Positions 32,141-44,390 of a DNA stretch of 64,000 nucleotides are shown here, one piece after another; the first letter of the stretch is position 1; each line of letters opens with the position of its first letter. The stretch is from positions 2,940,031-3,004,030 of the forward strand of contig OX030958.1 in NCBI GenBank assembly GCA_943735955.1, read 5' to 3'. The stretch is from Piscicola geometra (taxonomy: Eukaryota; Annelida; Clitellata; Hirudinida; Piscicolidae). The translations under genes and the position numbers were made by a program. The notes below the pieces were generated by a model, which saw nothing but the letters and a program-made list of their open reading frames with translations, had not been told where the DNA came from and ran no database searches.

Positions 32141-32315
32141 AATGGGTAGCTGAGTCGGCAACGACTCTGGGCTTGACCAATTATGAAGGGTCCTAGGTTC
32201 AAGTGTAACCAATGTCCTAGTAACCCAAAGGTGCAAATGAAAATATGCAGTCTATGTGGCCTGGAAGCCCGTTTGGGTTATACGCCACTATAATAATGCT
32301 CGTCATTATTATTAT
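32141..32315 (+). mobile_element. tRNA-derived SINE, family 2
   Basis: gaatgggtagctgagtcggc head, ctaggttcaagtgt B-box region and cgtttgggttatacgccact end, homologous to 17066-17250. Confidence 0.75.
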
Positions 32316-32891
32316 AAAAACAAACATAATAAATCTAAATAACCATCCTTTGTTTTTTTTTCTCAACGGTACTGCAGCTTGGTCTGGCTGTACAAAATAG
32401 AATTAAATTTTCTCTAATGAAAGTCTTGGTATTTATTTCTTTTCTATCCCAAACTTTTTTCTATTATTCTTTCGTACTGTGGATGCAAATGACATGTTGC
32501 TATATGAATAAGGTCAATGGGCATCTTTTTTTTGTAGAAATGATCAACTGAGCAATCATTTGGACATTAATCATTCAAATTCAAAGTATTAATTTATAAA
32601 ATAAAAATAATTTAACTGACCATTTTGATTTCATCTGAAAAGTTTTCATCATGACCCATTTTTCTAATCTCCCTAATCTTTGGACTCGCCATAACAACTT
32701 CAAATGTAGTGTTAGAGATTTTGACATTGGCAATGGTGGCTTCGTTATACATTCTTATTGCATTTGATACTTAATTTAAGTACAGAATATCGATGAAATA
32801 GAGATTTCCATACCTAGAAGTTAGCTGAAAAATCATTGTTAAAGAATCCAATCACAATAACTTTCCCCGTTCCCGATTTGAATGTTGACAC

Positions 32892-34461
32892 TAGAGGTCG
32901 GACCGGGTACCCGATTCGACCGGGTACCCGCGGGTACCCGCGGGACTCCCGCGGGAACGGGAATGAAAATTAATTTCGGGACGGGAAAAGTCGGGAACCG
33001 GGAATAGGTTTTCGGGACGGGAACGGGAACGGGAATCGAAATTCAAATCGGGAACGGGAAAAGACGGGAACGGGAATCAACTTTTAATTCGGGAACGGGA
33101 AAAACGGGAATAACAGTTATTGGGTTTGGATTCTTTAACAATGTTTTTTCAGCAAACTTCTAAGTATGGAAATCTTTATTACATCGATACTCCTTACTTG
33201 AAATAAGTATTAAATGCAATAGAAATGTATAACGAAGCCACCCTTGCCAATGTCAAAATCTCCAACACTACATTTGAAGTTGTTATGGTGAGTCCAAAGA
33301 TTAGGGAGATCAGAAAAAATGGGTGATTATGAAAACTTTTCAGATGAAATCAAAAATGTCAGTTAAATTATTTTACTTTTATAAATTAATACTTTGAATT
33401 CGAATGATTAATTTCCAAATTATTGCTCAGTTGATCATTTCGACAAAAGAAAAGATGCCATTGATCTTATTCATATGACAGCATGTCTGTTGCATCCCCA
33501 GTATGAAAGAATAATTGGAAAAAAGTTTGGGATAGAAAAAAAATGAGAACTAAGACTTTCATTAGAGAAAATTTAGTTCTATCTGTATAGCCAGACCAAG
33601 CTGCAGTGCCATTGAGAAAAAAATCAAATGATGGTTAAATTAGAATAAAATTATTATACTATCAAATTATACGAATGATTTTATATTTGCAGTTGTGGAG
33701 AATAAAAATGTTTTCAAAAAAATATTTCTAACAGTATTGAAGAATTTATAATAATGAACGAAGAAAAAAATTCAGAAGAGGATGAATTGTACAAATATTC
33801 ACAATTACGTCACAAAAAAATTGAAGATTATAAAGATGTTTTATTTTATTGGAGTAAAATGAGCAATTTTAAAATACTACAAAATGTAGCCAAAATTTTG
33901 TTTAGAATATCTGCAAGTTATATTCCCTGTGAACGGAATTTTTCAGTATGTGGTCGTTTAACTTCAGACCCAAAATCATCTCATTTGAAAGCTGAAACTC
34001 TTAACGGTTTAACCCGTGTGAAAAGCAATAAAGACTTGATTGAATTAGTCAAAAACAGTTACTAACTTCAATACTTTCATTTCAATAAATATTTGAAATT
34101 TAAATCGTGTTTTTTTAATTTTTTTAAAAGAAATGTTCTCTGACTTTCAAATAATAAATTTTAATAAATGTTAGAACTAGCAAGTTTGGGACCAGTGAAA
34201 ACGATAGCGAAAATCAATGAATAAATAAAAGTTTCGGGAACGGGTCGGAACCGGGAATCGAGTAGCGGGAACGGGACGGGACGGGAATCAAAATTCTGAT
34301 GTCCCATCGGGAACGGGACGGGACGGGAAAACAAATTTCGGGAACGGGACGGGACGGGAATGAAAATTTTGATGTCCCATCGGGAACGGGTCGGGACGGG
34401 AAAACAAATTTCGGGAACGGGACGGGACCGGGAATGAAAAGTCGTCCATGTCCGACCTCTA
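32892..34461 (+). mobile_element. hAT transposon nested in its own family, perfect 8-bp duplication
   Basis: Ends TAGAGGTCGGACC and (inverted) TAGAGGTCGGAC are bounded by exact GTTGACAC copies at 32884-32891 and 34462-34469, which defines a 1.57-kb insertion. Both subterminal regions are packed with CGGGAACGGGACGGG motifs. The frame 33754-34065 (103 codons) is the hAT C-terminal dimerisation region: YKDVLFYWSKM, SASYIPCERNFSVCGRLTSD and LNGLTRVKSN. The catalytic core is missing, so it is non-autonomous although this terminal exon-like frame is still open. The sequence at 33440-33620 recurs as a fragment in intron 2 of inhibitor copy A. Confidence 0.9.
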
Positions 34462-34609
34462 GTTGACACCCGTTCCCATTCCCGTCCCGAAAACCTATTC
34501 CCGGTTCCTGACTTTTCCCGTCCCAAAATTAATTTTCGTTCTCGTTCTCATGGGAGTCCCGTGGGTATGCGGTTAGATCGGGTAAGCGGTCTGACCTCTA
34601 GTTCTATGT

Positions 34610-35035
34610 TTATTGACTTTGTACGCCAATACCTATGATTTTTATAATGGCTATCACTTTCATGATTACTTCCTAAAACGAAATATAAAAGATACACACG
34701 ATAAAAGATAGAATAATATACTAATAACGCAATACTGTATTTCTAACCGTACCTACTTTATGCACAGCTTGATTCGTTAATTCATAGTCGTTGAAATTAA
34801 TAAATTTTTTTACTCGCGAAAATGTAAGTCAAAATTACGATAAATAATGAGATGAACTTCATTGTCGTTTACGTGAAAAATCATATTTAAAAGAAAATAA
34901 TGCGTTTGATAAAAAACGCTATGATCGACTGTGTACACCTTCCCTCTACAATTTTAAAATTTACCTTTGAAAAGAAATAAAGTTTTGAACTTTGCACGTT
35001 TCAAGTCTGTTGAAGAATGCCCGCAGCGACCAGGT
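34610..35035. other. AT-rich spacer
   Basis: No coding or element signature was seen. Confidence 0.4.
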
Positions 35036-36300
35036 TCAGCTGCAATAATATTTTAGACTATATTTCCAGTACATTTTCTCATTCAATCTAGAAGCTTCCT
35101 TCGACAAGTTGAGATTTCTGAATACATCTATTAATTCATTCTTGTTTAAACGGTGAGAAGTTGATGACACTACTTCAGAATCACCATCACCTTCGTTATT
35201 ATCTGACATGAGCGGCGATCCTGGGTGTCCGGACCCCTCCTTCCACTTTTTCAATAAAAACATTTTAAACTCTGGTTTTGATGTGAGCATAATCGTCAAC
35301 CATGGCATAAAATAAAATGTTTACATAGTAATACATTGTGAGTATGTGTAGTTATAGTGATTGCTGTTTAAAATTAAATTTTTTTTTACTTATTTAAATA
35401 TTCGTATTAAAACAGAAATTAAAAAATGTTTTTTTGAGTAGGAGAAAAAGGCGGTTTGGACTCCAAAACCCTACTAGGCTCGTCTATGCTGGTTAAAAGC
35501 CCCTCCCAAGATTTGCAGCAGATCGCTGCCCCTGGTATAAGAAGTTCCATCAAACGAAAAATGTAAATTTTCAAATAGTAAAGGTAGTTGGTGAAATGTC
35601 GGTATCGGAATTTCTTCTAAATGAGGAACTGGGTGTCTAGGAGTAACTAAATCGAGATGAGTCCACTTATTACGCTTATTTTGTTTGATTCCAATAATAT
35701 TTATAAGAAACAAATAAAAATTCTCAAAATGGATTCAAGTTTCTCTCAAACCCATTAGAATTTAAAACTTCAAACTATTTCTTTTCCCAGTAATCGACTG
35801 TTGAAAATTTTCTTTAAAGATCCGGTGTGGAGTCATTTTTTGTTCTAATTATTAAGTTTAACACCAAAGTAATCAAAATAAGTTTGCTTGATAAAATCAA
35901 ACACAGTTTTTCTGTTTTCTTTTCATGTGTATTCTCCACAAATATAGCAAAACACATCAGGATTATTAAAAAAAACCCTCCTTAAACTAATTGTTTGAAA
36001 ATAAATTTCATGCAAAAATAATAACTTTAAACCCATATTTAATTTTTTTTGAAATATAGATATTTCTAATGTGCAATGTTATTAAATATTGCAAAATTTC
36101 TGCAGCTCAAAATGGAACTTATCTGAAAAATTAGAGCTAGTAGAATTTTTTTTATTTTCTATTTGAAATCAGCACTCCAAGTAGAGTTGAAATCAGTTTT
36201 AAAATTCAAAACGCACAAAAAAACTTTTTTTATAGTTTGTATAATTTTACAAAAGCAGACGTTTCTATAAGCGTTTCTATGTAAACATTAGGCTCATGAC
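35036..36300 (-). other. Duplicated region of unknown nature, with a stray hAT terminus
   Basis: Minus-strand frames 35036-35308 (acidic and Ser-rich, LNKNELIDVFRNLNLSKEAS) and 35474-35713 (QNKRNKWTHLDLVTPR) match degraded sequence at 25670-26025. At 35508-35535 lies a terminus like those of the ZMYM-type hATs (gcagcagatcgctgcccctg). I do not recognise the protein; an old transposon is the likeliest explanation. Confidence 0.4.
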
Positions 36301-37098
36301 ATTATCTATTTTTTTAGATTTTAATTTTTGATGATTTAACTGTTGAATTTCAACATGATGATAAATAGAGTCAATAGAAGATATTTAGTAAATGTTTCTT
36401 TTTCTTTATAAAAACCTCATGCCGAAAACCAATTGAAATATTTCATTGAAGTGCGGTAAAATAGAAACGACAAAATTGTATATTCTTGTTTTCATTTTCG
36501 AAAAATATGAAAAAATTATAAAACTCAATAGAAAAATTATTTTTATTTAATTTGGAAATGTGTTTGATATTTAAAAAAGTTGGCAACTGAAGATAACAAA
36601 TTCTATGAAATTTTAGAAGAGTGTTGGCTATGCAACAATAACTACATTGCAACATAACTACATGTTAAAGTTCATCCATCAAAAGTTGTCAAAGAATATA
36701 TTTTCAAAAAAAATTTAGAATGTGAAATTTCTTCCAATATATCAGAACATTCAGAAACCCTTGACCTTGATAATAATGACTGAGAATCTCTTGCTTAAAA
36801 AAGAAATATTCTACGGCAAAAAGTAAAATTCATCTAGTGAAACAAACTAATTTAAGTTCTTCTAAAACAGCAAAAGCTTTGGAACAACTATCTGAACAAG
36901 ATATTGACATCCCAATACCAACTCAATCTGCAATATATAAAGCATCAAGTAGAAAATGCAGTAAAAATTCGAAAAACTTTAAATGATAAAATTTGGCTTT
37001 GCTCTTTGACTGTTAAAAATTAACACGCAAGAAATACAAGTTATTTGTTCAAACAATCAGCACCGTGAAACTCATCTAGTAGAACTAACTCTTATTAA
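36301..37098. other. AT-rich stretch with decayed coding remnants
   Basis: Minus-strand and plus-strand frames here are short and rich in stops. Nothing is assignable. Confidence 0.35.
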
Positions 37099-38222
37099 GG
37101 GGCCATCCATAAAAGACGTCCACAAACTTTAGGCTTTTTTTTACCTCCCCCCCCCTCCTCCCTTGTCCATTTTTTGTCCCCTTTTGACCTAACCCCCCTT
37201 CCCTCCCCTAGTTGTGGATGTGCAAAACATTTAATTTACCGAACTTAAATCAAAAAATATTTTGGAGAAATTTACAACAATATAAAGAGTACGTGCGTAC
37301 AAATAGTTATTTAGAAATTCCAATTATTTTCAGAAAAAATTCTTAAAGAAAATAATAACTGTTCAAAATTATTTTAGTAAATCAGTGTAATAAAAATGTA
37401 AAGAACAAATTATCCACCATCGTTCAATCAACAGAAAATTATGACTTCAGCCATTCAAACATGTTTCATATAAATTATACTATAATTAAAACATCTGTTT
37501 TTGAATCTTCAGTTGCTAATTGAGCGGTCTCTTCTGATTTTTCTGCCATATGTTCACTAGCAGGAATATGGCAGTGGACGACCTTATGTTTTTTCATTGC
37601 CACCTGTGACGGAAAATATTTGCCACAGAAACATATTCTCTTGGAAATTTTACCAGCCACCGATGGACAATAGAGAATGTCTAAATTTTGCTGCATTTTT
37701 TCAATAAAATATTTGTTTTTTAGGTTAAGATTGCATTTTTTATTTACATACATTTGTACATTTTTTCGGAAAATAATTTTTGTCCTATATCTAATTTTTT
37801 TATAAATAAAGTCAAATTCAAATATTTCTGTCATTTTTTTTAACCCCAACACAGAATAAAAATCATTAAAGATTTTCTGGAAAAACTTTAAAAATTTTTA
37901 TTTGAGATTTTATTGTATTTGCCAAATCAAACTTTAACAACATATTTAAAAAATAATATTCAAGCGTATTAATTATTATTGAACCTATCGTTTCTAAATA
38001 AAACCTGTTTGTGAAAGATTGTTCGGCTTTGCATCCCAAATCTTTTGTCACTCAACTAGGAGTATTTTGCAGTAAATTTATGCAAAACTACTGCACTCTA
38101 AGTACACTACGATGTGGATATCCACTCTGTCCTAAACCCCCTCCCCCTTTTCCACTTTAGGCCACTTTTTGCTGAACCCCCCCCTCCCTCATTTTGTGTG
38201 GACGTCTTTTATGGATGGCCCC
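37099..38222 (-). mobile_element. TIR DNA element (PIF/Harbinger-like target site) carrying a C2H2 finger frame
   Basis: Terminal inverted repeats of about 24 bp (GGGGCCATCCATAAAAGACG then tccaca) lie at 37099 and, inverted, at 38222, with 3-bp TAA on both sides. Subterminal C-runs occur at each end (cccccccctcctccc, ccccctccccc). The minus-strand frame 37475-37852 (125 codons) holds a C2H2-like finger (ICFCGKYFPSQVAMKKHKVVH) and a Lys-rich N-terminal part. There is no transposase, so this is a non-autonomous element; the finger may be a remnant of an accessory or captured gene. Confidence 0.7.
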
Positions 38223-38361
38223 TAAAAGTATTAGTGATGGAAAAGCATTAACATTATTTAATGGAATAACTGAGGTGTTAGAACAATAAAAGTTTGAGAA
38301 TGTATTTAAATTATAATCTGTGATTCTACAAGTGTCAATACTGGAATAAAAATTTAATTGT

Positions 38362-38572
38362 TCTAATGGCGAGCGGGTTGGCTTTGGCGAGTGGGTTGGC
38401 TTAGATGGTAAAGTCGTTGGACCTGCAACTTAAAGGTCGCCAGTTCGAATCCATTTTCAGGCAACCGTGATCTATCATATACCTAGTGTATATGATTCGG
38501 TGTCTCACGACTTATGTCGTGTGAGTGGCGCCTCAGTTGCGTGCCTTGGCGCATTATAAATACGCATTATTA
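38362..38572 (+). mobile_element. tRNA-derived SINE, family 1 (best preserved)
   Basis: A box gttggcttagatggtaaag, B box ggtcgccagttcgaatcc, the middle CATATACCTAGTGTATATG, then gtgagtggcgcctcagttgc and a terminal ATTATT run. The head is partly doubled (gagcgggttggctttggcga). Confidence 0.85.
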
Positions 38573-38718
38573 TTTTTTTTCAATTAAAGAGCGGTTTTGT
38601 TATCTTCGTTAAGAGCGCTATTTAAATAATTAGTGACTGATTGGTTGCTTGTTTGAAAAGCATTTTTGTGGAAAGACAACTTCTCCTAGCAACTTCTCTT
38701 ATCCTATGACTTTGTTAA

Positions 38719-40187
38719 CCCATTAATGCATGACTCAAAGGAATTAATTAATTTTTTTACATCTTATTAAAGAAATGATTCTAAAAAATAAAAATGAAAA
38801 ATTAGTCTGAAATATTTTACACAAAAAAAGTTATAATGAAAATAAAAAATGTCTTCAATAAAGGACACTATGCATTGCTACTGACGGTAATCATGATTCG
38901 TGGTAGATGCTGAAGCACTCTAAATTTAAAGCTACATTACATTTAAGGCATTTTTCTGCGCTTTCTTTCCACATTGCTTGCATCTTTTTTGGCCATCTTT
39001 AATTTGACCAGTAAAATGATCCTATTAGTTTGAATAACACCAATCCACCAAGGCCTAAACCGCTGTTGCACTCTTCGGATGTTCCTTCATATGGGTTTAT
39101 CAAATAACCAAGCCTATTATTTAGACACCAAACTGTATTCCCAAACCTTATGGGTTTCCCTCTGATTAACTCTTTTGATGAATGCCTTCCATAATATGGC
39201 ACCATTAATTCATCAATTGCCAAATGACATTCTTTGGGCTAAAATTTGTGAAATCTTTCATTCATAGAATCAAATAATGGACGCACTTTGGCCATTCTGT
39301 CTAATTTATTAATTTTCTCATTGTCATTGCAATGAAAATATCTTAATAATTATTCAAATCTGTTGACAGTTATAGCATTGCTTACAGCTAGATTGTGTCC
39401 ATGGTCGCTTTGTTCGCAATACATCCTGCGATTTGCCAAAGAAATATAGCCTCTTGAATTTGAGGGTAAAGCGCTATAGAAATGTATTTGATTGATTGAT
39501 TGCCTGAGAGAATGAGTATAGGCTATAATTATGCTTTCATGTTTGCTCCTTTAGCAAACCGCAGGATTTACAGCGAACAAAGCGACCATGTACACAATCT
39601 AGCTATACTGTATAGTTATCAACTTGATGACTGCTACATAAAAAAATAAATTAAACAATGTGAGGAAAGACATGTTTTCAAATTTTGATTTGTTGTTTGA
39701 ACTATTAGAACTGTATCTGCTGAGAAGAAGTCATTGTCATCTTCCAAAATACTAATGACTTCATGAATCTGAAAATAATTTAATTTACCATCATTATTAC
39801 TGCATAATGTCCTTAAAAAGAGACACTAAATAAAACACAGTTTTTGGAAATATTATTAGATGTAAAATAAAATTTATTTTATTATAAGATATAAGAATAA
39901 ACTCCAATAAAATAATATTAAATATTATGAATGGTAAAAAGAAAATAAATCAATAAATAACTTTTTTTCACGAGCCCTTACAAAAACAGAAAAACTTTTG
40001 TTATCGCGTTGAAAAATCAAAATATCAAAACACTCAATCAATTTGGGATCAAACAGAAAAAATAGACAAAAACTTCAATTTATACAGGGTTGGATTAACT
40101 TCAAAAATAATAAATATAATCAAGATAACTATTTTCAAATTTTGTTTAAATTGTTGTTCTTAAAAAAAGACAGTATGCATTAATGGG
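38719..40187 (-). mobile_element. piggyBac element with TTAA duplication, internally rearranged
   Basis: CCCATTAATGCAT at the left end and ATGCATTAATGGG at the right end are flanked by TTAA (38715-38718 and 40188-40191), the hallmark of piggyBac. The minus-strand frame 38999-39223 is the piggyBac transposase segment MAIDELMVPYYGRHSSKELI, RGKPIRFGNTVWCLNNRLGY and ECNSGLGLGGLVL. The upstream part is broken by a stop and by an inverted duplication (39390-39447 against 39550-39607) around a LINE-tail-like insert at about 39465-39500. It is inactive. Confidence 0.88.
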
Positions 40188-40191
40188 TTAA

Positions 40192-40752
40192 AGAACTTAG
40201 TGAAAATTATGCATATCTTAAAAATACTTAATTTAAAAATAAAATGTAAAAACATCAAATGACGCCACGATATGTAGATTTCATATCAAGTGGGAATTAG
40301 CATTCCGATACTACCAAGAATATGGGTCATATCCTTTCATTATTATGAAAGCCTTACCTAATATAAATATGGCAAGCTGAACTTTAAGAGCAATATATGT
40401 TCTACTTAATTTTCCTATACTTCGGGATCGACAGACTGCTTGCTGAAATTTGCGAATTGATTTTTGGAGCTTGGTTTGATTTTTGTTTCAGTCATTATTT
40501 CTATAAGAAACAGTGGAATCGAAACAATAAGAGCATTCCACAAAAAAAAAGTAACATTTATGCGGAAAGAGCAATTGAAATCGAAGAAGGAATAAAGTGT
40601 GAAAAGCTGGAAAAAATCAATTAGAAGTTCATTTTATAAGAAAAAGATTTATTATTATTTTATTTTATTAATATTTTTCAATTTTATTTTATATTATATT
40701 ACAGTCATCGGTTAAAACACACTGACTTTTACTATCTAGCTAAATTTCCAAA
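40192..40752. other. Unassigned AT-rich stretch
   Basis: The open frame 40397-40624 (75 codons) has a hydrophobic start and a Lys-rich end, with no family resemblance and no splice context that I trust. Confidence 0.35.
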
Positions 40753-42278
40753 TAGTAGTAGTAGTAGTCTTTATAGTGCCTTTGTCTCGACACTTCATAC
40801 CTTTTTCTTCATCTCCCCCTTTCTCTTCTCTCCCTCTCTCTCCAGATCGCTCCCACACTTCTCAGCACCACTTCTTCCATCCTCCGATCCTCCTCCTGGT
40901 AACCAAAGACCCTTCCCATCGGGTCCTGTTTTCCACGCTCCCTTCTCCAAACCGTCAGCCATTCTTTTCTCCACTCTTCATACAACCCACACTCCAGCAA
41001 AACGTGCCTCTCATTCTCTTCTTCCCCACAAACACATATCCTATCCTCCTTCTTATACTTCCAACAAACAATTTCATTATTCCTTACCGTCAAACTATCC
41101 CCCCAACACATCATCCTAACTTTCGCTCCATCTGAACCATCTACATATTTTTCCAACTTCCTGCTTTCTGACTTCTCCTCACGGTACCTTTTCAGTCTTT
41201 CATTTTCCTGTATCTTATTCCCCTATTCCTCCCTTCCCATTTGTTGGATCCTCTTCACTAGTTCCCTTCCCCCTATCCCTCCGACCTCTCTTTTTGAAAC
41301 GCCCATCATAAACACTCTTGCTCGTGCGCCTTTCCCTCCACGTACCATTCTGCTCACAACCTCCACACCCAATTTTTTTCCTAAGTTGGCTACACCTCTC
41401 CACCATTTAGATTTCTTACCTATCTCCTCTACACATGCTCTACCTACTCTTGCTACTATATCTTTCCCCTTTAATGTCCTAATTACAAAGTCTGTCATGA
41501 CCTTAGCCTCTTTTTCCCAGAATGTACTCCAGGCTGTTTCACCATGTACTACGACATTTCTTACACTAGTCTCTACCCCCCATATCCATCTCCCAAACTT
41601 TGTCTGCAAAACCTCTAGCTTCTTTCTCTCCTTAACTGACCAACCAACTGCTGCAACACCATACATTAACTTTCCTACAATCAAGCTTTTCCATGCCTTC
41701 CTGCCCACGATAAAACGACTCCCCGATCTTTTTGCTCCATATTTTACCATGCCGGTTAGGCTTCCAGCGTTTTTCATAATTTCACTAAATTGATAAATCC
41801 CCCCTTTTTTCCCCCTTTAAGCTTTAATCCTCAAGACCTTACCTCATCACATTTTCGTATGGTCCTACCTCTAATTACCCATTCTTGACATCCTTCCATT
41901 CCTGTGTTACCAACCAGTTCCACAACTTTAGATTTCTCTTCATTCAGTTTCATTCCATATTCCTCTAACACCTTCAGTGCATCCTCTAACACTATTTTCA
42001 TATTATCTTCATTTCCCGTCGTCACTAGGATGTCGTCAGCATAAAGCATTCTTCCAAACCTCCACTCTTTCCTACTATCCTGCCTACCCATTTGATTATG
42101 TACTTTCATCACTACCCCGGCTCGATGGTTATTCAGGACCGCTGCCACATCCCTAGTGTATAAATTAAAGAGAATTTGAGATAAAAAAACAACCCTGTCT
42201 AACTTCACTTGTGCACGTAACCCATTCTGTCTCCAAGTCCCTCAACACAAACCTCACTCTGCTCTTTTCAGTATTTTG
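40753..42278 (-). mobile_element. LINE reverse transcriptase C-terminal half with AGT-triplet tail
   Basis: Minus-strand frames: 41831-42208 (RMLYADDILVTTGNEDN, YGMKLNEEKSKVV), 41223-41777 (LIVGKLMYGVAAVGWSVKER) and 40809-41156 (a zinc-knuckle-like RICVCGEEENERHVLLECGL). Each is separated by frame breaks. The sequence beyond 42208 still reads LRDLETEWVTC in another frame. The 3' end borders an agtagtagtagtagt tract (40753-40768), the tail triplet. A shorter copy of the same 3' end is at 17630-18072. Confidence 0.85.
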
Positions 42279-42352
42279 AGTTTTGGCATGAAGTTTTTTA
42301 CATAAAATCTCAAATGATGGTTCATTTTAGTGTTGTTCCATAAAACCTCATC

Positions 42353-43309
42353 TTAAGGAACTTTGAATGTTCTAGGAGGTAGTGTGAGAAGAGGTGTTGT
42401 CAATCGATTATCCGGAAACTGCACGCTGAAGGAAACTTTGGCCAAGACATTAGAGCAGTCTAATTTTTTACTGTGTAAATCATCCATGAGAAAGTATTGA
42501 TACTGAAAATCCAATTAAAAACTAAAGGGATTTACTGTGAGATCAAACAAATAAATAGTGAATCCATGTGCTTTGTAGTCTTGATTGAAGACCTTGATAA
42601 TTTACTAATATAAATATTTAATCATGGCTTCCCATCCAGATTAGTCTACTGTGAGCTCCTAAATCTTCAACGAAAACAAGTGTACCGGCTGTACTAGAGT
42701 TGAAGTTTATCGGGGATTTAGTCGAAAGTGGAGCGTAAGAGAGAACGCTCTTACATGAGACTCTTTTCAAGTTTACTTCTATAAATATGTCATCTTCCTT
42801 AATACAAGAGTCGCTATACAAACTGTTTATAGAAAAGCATTTTGCTGGAGTTATAACAGTAGTACGAGCCCTGTGGTGACTTTTATATTTCGCATACAAG
42901 TTAAATTTTCCGTTAGCACAAAAGTCATTTATACTGAAATAGAAGTTCATTTCTTGATGAGTGGTTGTTCTGTTTGCGAACATATGAGCAACACTTACGT
43001 TGGATCTAATTTCTATGTACATGATTTCATACACGTCACCAGCTTTAGGAAGAGTTGAAGCTTCGAATGGAATGAGGTTGGTAAAATTCCAACGGAAAAA
43101 AACAAGGTTTATATTGGATTGGTGATCTTTTCTTGTGAGCACCAAAACCAGCCATGGTGAATTTTCAAAGCTTGTGGAACTTTCTGTGTAGAAATGGTAT
43201 ATTATTTTGCATGGCACGATATTTTCCATTTTGAAGGTCATTTGTGAGCAATGAGTTTCTGGGCTGCTGTAGAAATCCTCAAGAAGGCAATTTGTTGAAA
43301 GATCTATAG
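42353..43309 (-). CDS. Unrecognised host gene, three 3' exons, 5' part lost to a hAT
   Basis: The long minus-strand frame (42618-43322, of which the part up to 43309 is host sequence) encodes a Cys-bearing, N-glycosylation-rich protein (NFTN, NVSV, NRTT, NSST) that looks extracellular: QMTFKMENIVPC, FFRWNFTNLIPFEA, AGDVYEIMYIEI and DIFIEVNLKRVSCKSV. Two smaller exons follow: 42536-42592 (VFNQDYKAHGFTIYLFDLT, 57 bp) and 42353-42502 (YQYFLMDDLHSKKLDCSN...RTFKVP stop), the latter after a TTTTCAG acceptor. The join between the long exon (candidate donor at 42644-42649) and the next is out of phase, so an exon boundary is misassigned or the gene is damaged. A GTF2IRD2-like hAT begins at 43310 and removes the upstream exons from view. 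I do not recognise the family. Confidence 0.5.
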
Positions 43310-44390
43310 CAGGGGTGCACAACCTTTTTCAGCCTGAGGGCCAAAATTACTGAGTCCCTGGGCGCCAAGGGCCGCATCAGCGTGCACATAGATGACACAA
43401 TAAGACAACTCAAAGAATGCAACTTTTTAATGAATGTCATAAAAAAATAACGTTATTTAAACATGTATGAATAACTAAATGTAAAAAACTCGATGAGTGC
43501 AAGTTTTTAATAAATGTCATTAAAAAAAATAACGTTATTTAAACTGTATGAATGACTAAATGCTAGAATTTTAATGAGAAGGTTGAGCTTGAACGGTTGC
43601 AACAACATTGTCAATATTGGGTTTGAGTTCTGTTGCTGCAAGCCTCAAAATCGAACAAAGATTATCATCAGACAAATTATTTTTATTTGTGTTCATGACT
43701 GAACAGTCATGTTCACACATGTATGTGCTGCCAAATTCAGACAAGATTCGGCAAGCCAAATCTTTGACCGCTCCATATTTAACTGAACTTCCATAAAAAG
43801 TTAAAATGGAGTTATGCTGAAACGCAGACATTAATTCTGGTGAACATTGAAAATCAATGACTTCTTACTGACATTGCTCAGGTACGGATTCTACAGCACA
43901 AGAGAAAGGGTCACGGATGAAGTTAAATAAATCCTTATGCTCCCTGAATGCATCAAAACGTTCATTAAATTCCTTTAGTAACGCTTCAAAACTGTCGTGG
44001 TATTTATTGAAGTCACATTGGCATTCCTACTGAAAAGCTGAACAAAAAGAAAAATGACATAAATTACCAGATTGCAGATTCGAACAAAACAGCCGTAGCT
44101 TCAAGGTGAATGACAGCAGCTCTTGGTACATATCAAAGATGTAGTGATCTTTGCCTTGAAGACGCAGATTCAATTTATTTTAGTGTTCTGTTATGTCTGC
44201 CAAAAATGCTAATTCTGCCAACCACTGTTTGTCTGTAAAAACAGCTTTGTCTTTGCCTTTGGTAACAAGGAATTCACAGATTTCCTTTCGTAACTCAACA
44301 AACCTAGTTAGAACTTTTCCTCGACTCAACCACCTTACATCAGTGTGATATGGTATGTCACGATATTCTGACTCAATGTTTTCAAGAAAT
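43310..44390 (-). mobile_element. GTF2IRD2-like hAT, copy 1, truncated
   Basis: It starts with the terminus CAGGGGTGCACAACC and parallels 44884-45895 of the complete copy (gagggccaaaattact, tcattaaattcctttagta). The frame 43571-43831 is the C-terminal dimerisation part (RILSEFGSTYMCEHDCSVMN). It stops abruptly at about 44390 where a LINE tail begins. No right terminus follows, so the 5' half of the transposase is deleted. Confidence 0.85.

Larger units (their letters stand above)
31609..34600. mobile_element. Outer CGGGACGGGAAC-family hAT region, interrupted by a second copy
   Basis: TAGAGGTCCGAC at 31609 and GTCTGACCTCTA at 34600 are family-type ends with subterminal GGGAC/GGAAC repeats. 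The interior at 32360-32870 is a degraded body in minus orientation (gcagcttggtctggctgtac), mirroring 33440-33620. The flanking 8 bp (ATTTGGAC and GTTCTATG) do not match, so the two ends may come from different insertions. It hosts a SINE (32141-32315) and the intact hAT at 32892-34461. Confidence 0.55.
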
